In this document: piece by piece, positions 21,740-34,077 of the stretch
How the letters are laid out: each line of letters starts with the position of its first letter
Numbering within the stretch: position 1 is the first letter of the stretch
NCBI GenBank assembly: GCA_038373885.1
Contig: JAWZYV010013544.1
Coordinates: 1-64,000 of the forward strand
Source of the DNA: Cheiracanthium punctorium
Lineage: Eukaryota; Arthropoda; Arachnida; Araneae; Cheiracanthiidae
Direction: 5' to 3'
Length of the DNA: 64,000 nt
Notes under the pieces: model-generated
Told to the model about the DNA's origin: nothing
The model's database searches: none
The model's input: the letters and a program-made list of their open reading frames with translations, nothing else
Translations under genes and position numbers: made by a program

Positions 21740-23635
21740 CCAAGCCGGATGTTGCTTCCTTTTCAGTGTTTTTACGGGAGCGAGTTTAGTGACAAGACCA
21801 TTGGGGGACTCTATCTTTTCTTTGACATGGATATAAATTCCGGGAAAGAATATCAGATTACGTACCTCTTTAGTCGAGCAATTTTACTCATTTTTTACCC
21901 CCTCGAAACCTATTAAATAAAGTGTAAAATGGCACGAAGTAAAATTTGCTTAAGTTCTAAGCCTACCTTCGGGAAACTTCTTTTTAAGTAAAATTTTAAT
22001 AAACAATCCATGTTCCCAATTAAATTGGGTATAAAACTAAAAATTTAAATGCAATTTTAATGAAATTCTATGTCAACTTTGAAATATTGCCAAATGGAGG
22101 TGAAATTTTGGTATTACGGCACAACTCCTACAAACAATTCTAGTTAATATTTTTTAATATTATTTATGCAGTACATAACGAACATATCTATTTGTGTTAT
22201 ATACCAAAATATTTGTAACAGTTATGACACTAATAAAAATATTTCAATTTTTACATGAAAACTCAGTATTTTTTCTAAAAAAAAGGATTTTTTGTAGAAA
22301 AAAAAATGGTCATACAATCAATAAAACAAACACCGAAATATTATGCTCTTTCATAACACAGTTATTGATGATCAAAATGTCCTGGCGAAATTTGAATAAA
22401 ATATCTTAAACACGTTATGACGTATGATATTTAACAATGAAAATTTACGAAGTACATATTCCTTCAGAAAACTTGATAAGATTTTGATACTGTTCAAAAT
22501 ACTACCCTTCTGGTTCATTATCTCTTGTGCCTTATCTAAGCTTCTAGTTATCTTAGAAACAAAAATGAAACGGTTTTGGAATCTTAATCGTGTGACTTAT
22601 AAAATAAGCAAATAAAAATGCTTCGAAAATTCTCACAAAACAAGAAAGTTTTGGGTACTCTTATACCTTAACAAAAACTAATGTAGAAAGAGTTGAAAAA
22701 CATAATTGACTTTCTCACTAGGGACGACAGCACTGCTGGCACTTATACCAACTCCAGCACTTTTTGATACAAGGCGTTAAAATGCAGATTAGACAAGATA
22801 CTAATTCAGGATTGCAGAGTGAGCACATGGGACCACCTATTTTTTCCGGACATTATCAGGAAACGATGCAATAAAAGCACCCAGAAGATCAAAGAGTACT
22901 AAAGCTCAAATGTTTTCCTAGGGAGGGGGAGGAGAAATCGACTTTAGCACTCAAGGAGTTGCCTTGACAACGAGGCGGTGAATTGACTATGAAGACCTAA
23001 GGAATGGCATTAAATACAGATGATGCCGTTTTTTCTATTTCTGGAAATAATTTCAGTTGGTTTATTTGCACGAGGATTTACACGGAGTCACTCAGAATAA
23101 TGTGTGCTCGAAGATTTATGTTTTAGTCGATTAAATAATGTAATTTTTATCTTAACTATCATCCTGTTGCTGTAACATAACTGTATAATTAATGCTGTAT
23201 AAATTAATCATAGTGTATTAAAAAAAAATTGAATGACTATTTATCAGTCGGGCAATAGAAATTTATGGAACAATCTGGTAGTTCATCTGTATGTGAACAA
23301 AGGAACTGTACGAACCATTGCACCGATGACTTTACCATCTATTGAGCTTTTGGCCCTGGGTAATCTCATCTTGTCACAGTAATTGAAATTGTATTTCAAG
23401 TATCGAGCAAGTAGAAAAATAAAGCAAAAAAGACGAATAACCTAAAAGACCTTGGACATGTGGTGATGGCTGTTTGCATGATGCAAAGTATGTTTTTCCT
23501 CTAGAAAAAAAAAAAAAAATCTGGAGTGACTCCACTCGACATTCCGAATACTTATGATTAATATAATTATCAAGCATTTAAATAAATTTTAATCGATGAA
23601 TAATTCAGAAAAAAATCTTAGTTTTTTTCACTTTG
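21740..23635. other. No gene seen
   Basis: AT-rich sequence without recognised elements; short open frames here have biased, intron-like composition. Confidence 0.4.
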
Positions 23636-24170
23636 AGCTCAATCTAATGTACCGTTTAAACGCTAGCGCACTTTCAAGAATTTCCCCCCATAGGCCATAA
23701 TGTGAAAGAAATCTTTCTCGTAGCCCTGTAGAAACACTATAAGTCCTATACACATCAAAATCAATCTTGCAACGGTAGTTTATAACATATATATCCAATT
23801 TGATTTCAATCGAATGTACCGTTTAAACGCTAGCACACTTTCAAGAATTTTCCCCCATAGGCATAATGTAAAAGAAATATTTGTCGTAGCCCCGTAAAAA
23901 AACTATAAGTCCTTTACGCACCAAAATCAATACCGGTCTTGCGACGGTAGTTTATAACATATATACCCAATGTAAGCTCAATCGAATGTACCGTTTAAAC
24001 GCTAGCGCACTTTCACGAATTTTCCCTATAGGCCATAATGTAAAATAAATCTTTGTCATAGCTCTATAGAAAAGCTATAAGTCCTATACACATAAAAATC
24101 AATACCGGTCTTGCGACGGTGGTTTATGACATATATACCCGATTTGAGCGTAATCGAATGCCTTGTTTAG
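23636..24170. repeat. Three-copy tandem array, ~170-bp monomer
   Basis: The string AATGTACCGTTTAAACGCTAG recurs in part at about 23647, 23814 and 23985, with a decayed fourth start at 24155. Each monomer continues with CCCCCATAGGCCATAATG, CCCTGTAGAAA and GTTTATAACATATAT. The CATAG...GTAATG...CCTGTAGA order is the same as in the ~173-bp monomers of the ACTTCCTTG family, so this is a diverged member of one superfamily. Confidence 0.8.
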
Positions 24171-24180
24171 GAGCTATCGT

Positions 24181-24256
24181 GTTCACTCACATACACACAA
24201 AACACACATACACACATACGCACACACACACATGCACACATACATACATACATACA
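24181..24256. repeat. CA/CATA microsatellite
   Basis: Interrupted ACACACAT and ACATACAT repeats directly after the last 170-bp monomer. Confidence 0.9.
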
Positions 24257-25640
24257 TCTCGTAAAAATAGCATAAATGCATTCAGAAGACCTCAAAACGT
24301 GTAAATACACCAAAATCTCAAAGTCGAATTTTTTCATGATTACAATACTTCTCTTACATGGTACATGCTCGCAAAGTAAAAAACGGCTGCACGATGGAAA
24401 AATATTTTAAAGAAAAATCCAGAAATTTAGTAGTTACTGAATAATATAAAACAAAGTTCGTATGAACTGGGATGTCTTTTTCTATAAAGATAAAAGGAAA
24501 AAAGATGTAAAAACAGAAAAGAACATCGGTAGGTTCAACAAATGAGGTTGTTGTTTTCATATTGTTATGTGTAAGTATTATAAAAGCGAAAATGCATATT
24601 ACTTTAAAAAAAAGTAGGAAAGTAGAAAAAAATACAGCAACTCCAACTCCTTTTTATCGTTCATTTCATTCATAATATAAAGCATAATTGAATGATTATG
24701 TGTCAGGGAGATAAAGACATAAAAAGGCCAGTAGAAAAGATTTAAAGTGCAGTACTTTGCAATATCCTAAGGATATACCATTTAGTTAAATTTGGTTCTT
24801 TTCGTACTCTGAAACGTAATTTTGCATTTATAAGTCTTTAACGATTGTCAAAAGCGTATTTAGGACTTTTTCCAAACCTGGAATCTTAGAGATAAATTTA
24901 TTTTTTATCTTAAAGATATTGCGATTTCATTTCAAGAATTTTTGCTTTAGATTAATTAGAATTTTCTAAATTGTTATATGTGGAGTTGGGAAACTTATCT
25001 TTTCATTTTTCTTTGGAATGGTTTCTAGTTTTTCACTTACTTTTCGATTGGTTCATTTGTATTCTAAATAAAAATCTAGTTCGTTCAATTTTTATTCCCA
25101 CAAAAAATATTTTCCTCCCAAGTTTTACTTTTTACAATTTTAGAATATTTCGAATTATTTCAGCCCGTTTTCCTGTTTTTTACCTATAGAAAACGGATGT
25201 TTGCGACAGTTTATTTACACTTTCAGAGAAAAGACGTGGCTAAATATAACCCTGAAGAGTATATTTTCTTCTTCTTCTTTTTTCTTTTGAGCAATACACA
25301 TGCGAAGAATATTGAGGAATTTAAAGTGAGTTGTTTATATGCTTTCGACATTCATAAAAGGAAAAAAAAAAGAACAATATATATCGTTAGAGATGTTTAT
25401 TATTTTTCTGTAGGTAGTTGGAAAATCTTGATTCTTGATTTTTTCTTTTACAGCGAAGTGATTAGCGACAAAAGAAGTAAATTTTAATCCTTTAAGAAAA
25501 TCAGTGATGTTTCTGTTTGTGATTTCATTCAAAAAGGAATGAACTAAAAGTATTTTTAAATAAATTCAAATGGAATTCATGTACCAATGCCATAAGACTG
25601 GTGAATCACGCACAACATTTAAGTAAAAAAAAAATAGTAA
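24257..25640. other. No gene seen
   Basis: AT-rich; the open segments at 24971-25487 are Phe/Leu/Ile-rich readings of T-rich DNA. Confidence 0.4.
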
Positions 25641-26098
25641 TTAACAACAGACTTTCAATGAATAGTAGGCATCCATGCAGCTTAATATATTGAAAGTCTT
25701 TGGGGTAAACCTGCAGAAAAATTACCCTGTCGATTGCAATAAAAAAGAGATACACGTACACGTTATTATAGTAATTCTAATTACAAAATCTCATTATACT
25801 ACAGTTAAAGAACGTAAAATACCGCCCTTTTTGTAATTATTTTTGGCCCTAAATTTGGCGGTATTTCGGGAAAAGTTGCCAAGGTCGATGACAATTGGTG
25901 AGATTTTGTGCACGGCCCAAACAATGACTGCCTCTCGCCATAACATATTGAAGGTATTAGTAGACCTTAATGTACTGAAGTTCTTTTGGTTGGCCCTGTA
26001 AATAAAATATCCAATAGAATGGAACCAAAAAGGTATGAGCACAATTAGATGCTACAAAAATCCTAAATATAAAATTCATCAAAATCTGCATACCGAAA
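25641..26098 (+). repeat. Relic of the ACTTCCTTG family
   Basis: Contains CAGACTTTCAATGAAT, AAATTTGGCGGTATTTCGGG and TTCTTTTGGTTGGCCCTGTA in the order found in the middle of the 2-kb elements. Both ends are missing. Confidence 0.65.
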
Positions 26099-26365
26099 TT
26101 TTTGCGCCACTTCCGTTTACTACTCACTAAAAAGTTTGTGCACTTACAGTGTACAGATGTGTGTACTGGGGAAGCAAGCACACTGTATGTGCACGCTCAG
26201 TTTCTGCACTTAATTGTGCACCCAGTTTGTGCATATTCAGGATGCACAATTGATTGTGTACTTAATCTACATAATGAATGTGTGGTAAGGCTACTCATAA
26301 CCGTGTACTCAGTTGTGTATTCGCGATGCACAATTCAATTCGCACTTTTGTTGCATCACTTTTGT

Positions 26366-27018
26366 CAGCTGCCAACTCTCCCACTTTTTTCGGGAGATTT
26401 TCCACCACCAATTTTCAATTAGTACCAAAAATTGTGTGCCCTAACCAACCGCATTTTGCGGAAGTTGCAGCCGTCAACCGCCCGCCAAGCTAATGTTGTC
26501 GTTACCTTTCGCAAGTAAGGTCTGATGGCTTAAGAAATACTTCATCTTTATAAGTTTGATTTAGTTATAAAATGAAAGTTAGAAAATTAAAATTCTGGTT
26601 GCTTATCATTATTTTATCAAATTTATCAGTGCTTAAAAACATATCTTCAGAACAAAAGTTAAAATTATATATATAAGTATTAAACATTGGAGCTGCAATC
26701 ACAGTTTCTAAATGCATTTTTAGTGTCATATTTAATCCTTAATCACTAACAAATCAAGATAAATGTAAGAAATAATAAATTTCGTAAACTGATTATGAGC
26801 AACCACAATCATAATAGTGCTATACAACTTTTAATTTTACGTCTAAATTCGGTTCACATTAGATAACTCGATATTTAAGATAGTAAGGTTCCTGTAGTTA
26901 GGTAATGTCAGTGAAAGGCCAAAAATTTAATTTAAAATAAAGCTCGTTAAAAATTGTGGGGGGAAATCTCTTGGGGGGGGGGGGGAGAAACAGGGAAAGA
27001 GAAGAGTTGGCAGTTGTG
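26366..27018. mobile_element. TGCCAACT-type MITE, 650-bp copy
   Basis: Left AGCTGCCAACTCTCCC... CGGGAGATTTTCCACC; right AAAAATTGTGGGGGGAAATC ... GAGTTGGCAGTT. Flanks share CTTTTGT on both sides, a likely 7-bp target duplication. Related to the copies at 9168 and 61388 but with a longer interior. Confidence 0.65.
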
Positions 27019-27065
27019 CTTTTGTGGTACTGCTCGAATTTTTTAACATGAAGAGAGGCGAATAG

Positions 27066-27493
27066 CTATGCCACAGAGTTACCAGCATTTACAAAAAGAG
27101 ATACAATGTTATGTGGAAGACTGCTATTGTTTCTCAATTCAGAAACGACGGATAAAATTTCATGTCTAAGAGCTTCCTTTGAGTCAACATCTTGCTCATT
27201 TTGTTGTGCGTACGTGCACTCTACCTTCATTGGCTGAACCTCATCATACACATTATCATTCTCAGTATTTTCAACTACTTCAGACAACAAACTAGGAACG
27301 AAAATTGCTTTTTAGATCGCTGATAAGTGATATTTTTCAATATGTTTCATCAGATTAAATACATTTGTACATGCACTTTAGCACCCATCCTGACAACATT
27401 TAATCTGGAATGTTAAGCCACTGATGATCGCAAGAATGTTTTTTAATAGAAATCAAATTAAATAATTGGATGTTCTTGTTACAAATCCTGCAA
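27066..27493 (-). pseudogene. C2H2 zinc-finger protein fragment, broken
   Basis: On the minus strand from 27493 a first finger reads FCRICNKNIQLFN...HSCDH (C-x2-C-x14-H-x3-H), stopped by a TAA. In the next frame a second reads CCQDGC...NVFNLMKHIEKYH (C-x4-C-x12-H-x4-H). A 74-codon acidic open frame follows in yet another frame (27290-27066, MLSEVVENTENDNVYD...). Finger pairs of this look occur at the N-terminus of high-copy, transposon-associated arthropod proteins. I infer a dead copy carried in a mobile element; the exact family is not known to me. Confidence 0.4.
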
Positions 27494-27966
27494 AAAACAT
27501 TCTAACTTTTTACTGCAATAATAATAATAGTAATGATAAATCAAAGATGTACATTTAATTTGACAGCTAAAATACAAAACCCGTTAACACACGTTTTGAA
27601 TCGCCTCAATTCTCGATAAGGAAGTAGAGAAATGCGGCGCTGTACATGTTGCAGCTCTACCGCATAGCTGCCAATATAAATTGTATGAATTTAATTTTTC
27701 ACAAATGGCCCCAGAAAGTTCTTAATTAAATTGATGTATAATTAAGAATCTTATTTTTAATTTAAGCTTTATCCATCTATTCATAATTATTTTTAAAAAA
27801 CCAGACATTCATTGTGTCTCTGACGTTAAGACTTTAGTCAGGACGTCTATGTTCGTCAAACTATTGTGCAATGATCATGCAAATAATATGTGCGCTCACG
27901 GATTGCACATTGATTGTGCGGTTAGAGGGTGCACCATTTTTTTAGAGAGTACGAACAAGGAAGTAA

Positions 27967-29305
27967 AAATTGTTTAAGGAAACAGACTCTGATTGCCGCA
28001 AAGGCATGCGGGGATAATGCCCAGAGCTTTCCGATTTAGAAAGGATCTGAATCGTCAAGACAAGCAAATGTAAAGAGCCAATATTGTTCATACAATTGTT
28101 TCAACGAAGGGAGGGAAGATTTATTTTTTTCCTTTCGTTCCATTCAAACAAAACCTATATGTTTGAATTCCCTTCAAAAGGGTTTTCAGTATCTTGAATC
28201 AAGTTACAATCTACTCGTTTTCACATTTAAAGGATCGAGCGTGGCCGACCGCATTATGCTCAGAACTGGAAGACGGAAGGTGTCTGTTTCAATTTCTCTG
28301 ACAAAATTTCCATGGTTTTCTCCGAAACTTTACGTATGTACGAGTTAGGACAACTTAGAAAGACCCCCACGGAGGGCACTCCCCCATCGGCTTATATACC
28401 TCGAGCAGTTAGTCGGCCGTAATTCCTCAAACGAACAATTAAAGGACCCAGTAATAAAGAAACCCTCTCTGTGGTTATACGTTCTCTGCATTGCATCTTT
28501 AGGTCACACTCTGCATTAACCCTTCAAGGAATAGTTTTTTAAAAACTGTTTTACCCCGTCATTTTCCTTAATAACACCATTCTTATAATGATGTTAACAC
28601 TGTAATGTTTGGCGATTTCTCGCCAAATATAGAGGACATTGCCAAGCTAGATTTAGCTTTGGGAACTCGTTTATTGCGCCAAACGGGGCGATAAGTCGCT
28701 GAAAGTATTCACCAGGGGGACGTTTGACTTTCAACTACCATTCTTTACTGGCAACCCCTTAGGAAATGTTTGAAAACGTGATTTTTTCCTGTTTTTATTT
28801 AAACATGATCAAAACATGACCAAATTAATTTGGATACACGCATGAAGTAACCCCCCTTTCTAATCAGAAAAAGAATTACCGAAATCAGCTCACGTGATAA
28901 ATAGTTAATGTAGAATATACATACGAAAAAAAAAGGGTGGGGGGTCAGAACAAACTGATAACTCTCCTTTTTGAAGTGGGTTAAAAAAAAAATCGGAAGT
29001 CAAGAAAATCTTCACCAAGAAAAATAAGTAAAATAATTAGTGAATAAAAGGTTATTTGGACAGTTTCTTATTTGCAGAGCAACAAAGTATATTTGTTTAT
29101 TGGAAAACTTTTCACACTTGATGTGTTTGTAGATTTCATAGGAAGATTTTCCACCACAATATTTATATAGTTTTATTTTACATTAAAAATGTAAACTTGC
29201 TGTTCACTGTGAGAATTAATGCTATTAAAAATCTGAGGGCAGCATCGGAAGATTTAATAACTGTGCGTTTGGCATATTTTTTATTGCTAGTGGACGTATT
29301 TTAAG
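27967..29305. other. Mostly unassigned; small relics
   Basis: At 27990-28020 GCCGCAAAGGCATGCGG resembles SINE body sequence. At 28610-28700 GGCGATTTCTCGCC and GCGCCAAACGGGGCGATAAG are relics of the ACTTCCTTG family. At 29136-29180 a TTTTCCACCACAATATTTAT string is an end of the TGCCAACT MITE. A GC-richer patch at 28230-28440 has no supported gene. Confidence 0.4.
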
Positions 29306-29530
29306 TACAGGGTGGCCATAATTAAACTGCAAATGTTCAAGGAATGCTGGAGAGAAAACTACCGAGAATATTCCAGTGAAATTTGGTATCTATACATTTC
29401 AGAACATGCGCAAGTCAAATATGCATATAAAAATCATCATTTTCACCCGATAGATAGCGCTGTTACGTATTTCAAAGCTCACCGGTGTCATATACAACTT
29501 CCAAAGCCGATGGACAGAGCATAGTGACAT
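29306..29530 (+). mobile_element. Terminal part of a TACAGGGTGGCC-ended repeat
   Basis: Starts TACAGGGTGGCCATAATTAA and runs through CTGGAGAGAAAACTACC, GCGCAAGTCAAATATGC and TTTTCACCCGATAGA. The same sequence occurs inverted at 35981-36102 and 34046-34077, where it is split by an ACTTCCTTG-family element. A TA at the start and the CAGGGTG end are mariner/Tc1-like, but no transposase is seen. Confidence 0.6.
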
Positions 29531-29770
29531 TCTAAGAGGCATATAAACAATATAAAACATCATTTACAGTTGTTTATCAAAATTCCATACAATTCGCTTC
29601 AGTAATTAAATTTTTACAGTAACATGTAATAAAAAATTTACGTAAATTAAGATCACAAATAACAATTCATAAAGACGCTTTGGAAAACAATTAAACCATT
29701 ATTTATTCTCATTGACATTCATCGGACCTCTTCGTAATCGTTTCATACGCCGGTTCTTTCATAGTAGATG

Positions 29771-31661
29771 AAAAATCTGATGTGTCCAACACATGACTTC
29801 CTTGCACGTCTATTAATTCAAAAATGTTTTTTACGCACTTCCTCTAAACTTATTTGTTTGAAAGAGATAAAATATCAATAATAGTAAGGTTTAGCGATTT
29901 CTAGCCAAATATTTCAATATCGACAAGCAGAGTTCAATTTGAAAGACTTCCTTCTGACACTTTATTTGGCGATATTTCACCAAAAGCCGACAAACTTGAG
30001 ATAGTTTGCGAGATTTTGGGGATAGTCAAAGTAGTCATTGACCACAGACTTTCAATGAATTGAATGCATCCATACACCTTAATGTATTTAAAGTCATTTG
30101 GCTCACCCTGTAAATAAATTCCCAGTCGATTGCTGTCAAAAAAGATATTGAAAACAGTTAGATATTATAATACAGTGCTAAATACAAAAGTTCAAAATTC
30201 TACGGGTTAAAGTTTTAGAGTTATACAAAATACGAAATAATTTTTGGCGCCAAATTTGGCGATATATCGGCGAAACTCGTCAATGTCGACGGCATTTGGC
30301 GAGATTTTAAGCATGGACCAACAATGACAGATTATCGCCAAATTTGGCGATAATTCGCCAAAACTCGCCAAGGTCGAGGACAGACGGCGAGATTTTGGGC
30401 ATGTACCAAACAATGACTGACTACAATTGTATTATATTGAAGATGTCCACAGACATTAAAGTACTGAAATTCTTTTCGGTGGTCCTGTAAAGAAACTCCA
30501 GTAGATTGGAACCAAAAATCGAGATGCACAACTAGATTTTACAACAATCTTATATATGAAATTTCATAATAGTTTTTGAGATTTGAGAGTTAAATATGCA
30601 CACACGTACACCAAAAGTCGCCAAGCTTGGCGACTTTTGGCATAGTTCTTGAGGGAGGCACGTGACTGTGGTCGGACCATTACCTATAGTTATGTGGTAG
30701 GACGGTACTGTGCTTGAAATGGATGAATGCCCCTAAAATTGCCATTGACCGTAATGTATTGGAAATCTTTTGAGTGTTCCTGTAGCAGAACTGTAAATGA
30801 TAAAGACACTTTTTTTATTGGAGAAATTCATTTTCTAACTCTTTGCAGCATATATCACTTCTGAGTCCGTTTGAAACAGCCCAATACCTCTAAAAAACGC
30901 TTTGATGAATTTCGGCCCATAGAGCGTAATGTATTTCGAACCTTTTAGGCGGTTCTGTAGATAAACTATCCAGTCGAATGGAACCGAAAGGGGAGGTGCA
31001 CAACTAGATGTTACAACAATCCTAAATATAAAGTTTCAACATTCTACGCCTAATAGTTTTTGAGATATACGAGTTTAATGAATTTCGGCCCATTGAGCGT
31101 AATGTATTTCGAATGTTTTGGGCGGTCCTGTAGATAAACTATCCAGTCGAATGGAACCAATAGGGGAGGTGCACAACTAGATCATAGAACAATCCTAAAT
31201 ATGAAGTTTCGACATTCTTCGCCTAATAGTTTTTGAGATATACGAGTTTAATGAATTTCGGCCCATAGAGCGTAATGTATTTCGAATCTTTTGGGCGGTC
31301 CTGTACATAAACTATACATTCGATTGCGACCAAAAGGGGAGGTGCACAACTAGATCATAGAACAATCCTAAATATCAAATCTCAACATTCTACGACCAAT
31401 AGTTTTTGAGATATGCGAGTTACATACATACGTACGTACGTACAGACGGCATGGAAAAACTGACCACAATAGATTCGCCGCTGGTCAAAATGAGTTGCAG
31501 ACGCGTTAATATGATCGTGCATGCTAGCCTACGATGAGATGCATCGAAAAAATTCTTAAAATTAAATTTAGAGGTAGTCAAAATCGGTTTTTTCGTCGAA
31601 ATTTGGCCCCCAAAATTTTTCGGGATCACATTACTTCCTTATACTACGTACAAGGAAGTAA
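29771..31661 (+). mobile_element. ACTTCCTTG-family element, copy 2
   Basis: AAAAATCTGATGTGTCCAAC start and CAAGGAAGTAA end. In order it holds a CTTCCTCTAAACTTATTTG block, GGCGATATTTC-type palindromic strings, a 30-bp perfect palindrome (30611-30640), a diverged monomer set, three ~173-bp monomers from about 30908, a TACG microsatellite (31423-31443) and the 3' AGAGGTAGTCAAAATCGG block with closing hairpin. No protein recognised. Confidence 0.75.
30611..30640. repeat. 30-bp perfect palindrome centred on AAGCTT
   Basis: CCAAAAGTCGCCAAG followed by its exact reverse complement, with no loop. Copies 3 and 4 keep 26 bp of it (32830-32855, 35104-35129). Confidence 0.95.
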
Positions 31662-31666
31662 TTATT

Positions 31667-33890
31667 AAAAATCTGATGTGTCCAACACATGACTTCCTTG
31701 CACGTCTATTAAATCAAAAATGTTTTTTACGCACTTCCTCTAAACTTATTTGTTTGAAAGAGATAAAATATCAATAATAGTAAGGTTTAGCGATTTCTAG
31801 CCAAATATTTCGATATCGCCAAGCTGAGTTCAATTTGAAAGATTTCCTTCTGACACTTTATTTGGCGATATTTCACCAAAAGCCGACAAACTTGAGATAG
31901 TTTGCGAGATTTTGGGGATAGCCAAGTAGTCATTGACCACAGATTTTCAATGAATTGAATGCATCCATACACCTTAATGTATTTAAAGTCATTTGGCTCA
32001 CCCTGTAAATAAGTTCCCAGTCGATTGCTGTCAAAAAAGATATTGAAAACCGTTAGATATTATAATATAGTTCTAAATACAAAAGTTCAAAATTCTACGG
32101 GTTAAAGTTTTAGAGTTATACAAAATACGAAATAATTTTTGGCGCCAAATTTGGCGATATTTTGGCGAAACTCGTCAATGTCGACGACATTTGGTGAGAT
32201 TTTAAGCATGGACCAACAATGACAGATTATCGCCAAATTTGGCGATATTTCGCCAAAACTCGCCAAGAACGATGACAAATGGCGATACTTTGGGCATGGA
32301 CCAAACGACTGACTATCGCTAAATTTGGCGACATTTCGGCAAAACTCGCCAAGGTCGAGGACAGACGGCGAGATTTTGGGCATGTACCAAACAATGACTG
32401 TCTACAATTGTATTATATTGAAGATGTCCATAGACATTAAAGTACTGAAATTCTTATCGGTGGTCCTGTATTTGGCGATATTTCGCCAAAACTCGCCAAG
32501 AACGATGACAAATGGCGATACTTTGGGCATGGACCAAACGACTGACTATCGCTAAATTTGGCGACATTTCGGCAAAACTCGCCAAGGTCGAGGACAGACG
32601 GCGAGATTTTGGGCATGTACCAAACAATGACTGTCTACAATTGTATTATATTGAAGATGTCCATAGACATTAAAGTACTGAAATTCTTATCGGTGGTCCT
32701 GTAAATAAACTCTCCAGTAGATTTTAACCAAAAATCGAGATGCACAACTAGATGTTACAACAATCTTATATATGAAATTTCATAATAGTTTTTGAGATTT
32801 GAGAGTTAAATATGCACACACGTACACAAAAAAGTCGCCAAGCTTGGCGACTTTTGGCATAGTTCTTGAGGGAAGCACGTGACCGTGGTCGGACCATTAC
32901 CTAACTTATGTGGTAGGACGGTATTGTGCTTGAAATGGATGAATCCCCTAAAATTGCCATTGACCGTAATGTATTGGAAATCTTTTGAGTGTTCCTGTAG
33001 CAGAACTGTAAATGATAAAGACACTTTTTTTAATGGAGAAATTCATTTTCTAACTCTTTACAGCATATATCACTTCTGAGTCGTTTGAAATAGCCCAATA
33101 GCTCTAAAAAACGCTTTGATGAATTTCGGCCCATTGAGCGTAATGTATTTCGAATATTTTAGGCGGTTCTGTAGATAAACTATCCAGTCGAATGGAACCG
33201 AAAGGGGAGGTGCACAACTAGATATTACAGCAATCCTAAATATAAAATTTCAACATTCTACGCCTAATAGTTTTTGAGATATGCGAGTTTAATGAATTTC
33301 GACCCATTGAGCGTGATGTATTTCGAATGTTTTGGGCGGTCCTGTAGATAAACTATCCAATCGAATGGAACCAAAAGGGGAGGTGCACAACTAGATGTTA
33401 CAACTATCCAAAATATGAAGTTTCGACATTCTACGCCTAATAGTTTATGAGATATGCGAGTTTAATGAATTTCGGCCCATAGAGCGTAATGTATTTCGAA
33501 TCTTTTGGGCGGTCCTGTACATAAACTATACATTCGATTGCGACCAAAAGGGGAGGTGCACAACTAGATCATAGAACAATCCTAAATATCAAATCTCAAC
33601 ATTCTACGACCAATAGTTTTGAGATATGCGAGTTACATACATACATACGTACGTACGTACGTACGTACGTACAGACGGCATGGAAAAACTGACCACAATA
33701 AACTCGCCGCTGGTCAAAATGAGTTGCAGACGCGTTAATATGATCGTGCATGCTAGCCTACGATGAGATGCATCGAAAAAATTCTTAAAATTAAATTTAG
33801 AGGTAGTCAAAATCGGTTTTTTTGTCGAAATTTTCCCCCCAAAATTTTTCGGGATCACATTACTTCCTTATACTACGTACAAGGAAGTAA
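31667..33890 (+). mobile_element. ACTTCCTTG-family element, copy 3
   Basis: Follows copy 2 head-to-tail with only five bases between. It is longer because of an internal 233-bp exact tandem duplication (32238-32703). It has the same palindrome, monomers at about 33122, 33295 and 33468, an expanded TACG tract (33634-33671) and the same 3' hairpin. Confidence 0.75.
32238..32703 (+). repeat. Exact 233-bp tandem duplication
   Basis: 32238-32470 and 32471-32703 look identical base for base, from TTTGGCGATATTTCGCC to CGGTGGTCCTGTA. The absence of differences implies a very recent event or an assembly artefact. Confidence 0.9.
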
Positions 33891-34077
33891 TAGTTGTTAC
33901 CATTCTGATAGAATCTTCACTAACAATGCACGTTCCTTCTTATTCAGAGTCATGATTGACCATTACTCAATGTGGTCTTGTTTTTACACTGTTCGATGGG
34001 CTTAAAATTTGCATATATGACGTGCATAAGCATTGAAACACGATAAAGCGCCTTCTATCGGGTGAAAATGGCGATTT
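33891..34077 (-). repeat. Spacer between opposed copies 3 and 4
   Basis: Its right end (about 34046-34077, TCTATCGGGTGAAAATGG) is the reverse of the TACAGGGTGGCC repeat at 29429-29462. The rest (33891-34040) is unassigned; a GTTACCATTCTGATAGAATC start might be a retroelement coding relic, which I could not place. Confidence 0.45.

Larger units (their letters stand above)
26112..27966. mobile_element. Element with TGTGCA subterminal clusters
   Basis: Left end ACTTCCGTTTACTACTCACTAAAAAG then GTGCAC; right end, reversed, ACTTCCTTGTTCGTACTCTC then TAAAAAAATGGTGCACC. Both subterminal regions are packed with TGTGCA/TGCACA strings (26140-26345 and 27880-27945), as expected for transposase-binding arrays. 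The body contains a nested MITE and a C2H2 finger relic. Class unknown; limits approximate. Confidence 0.5.
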
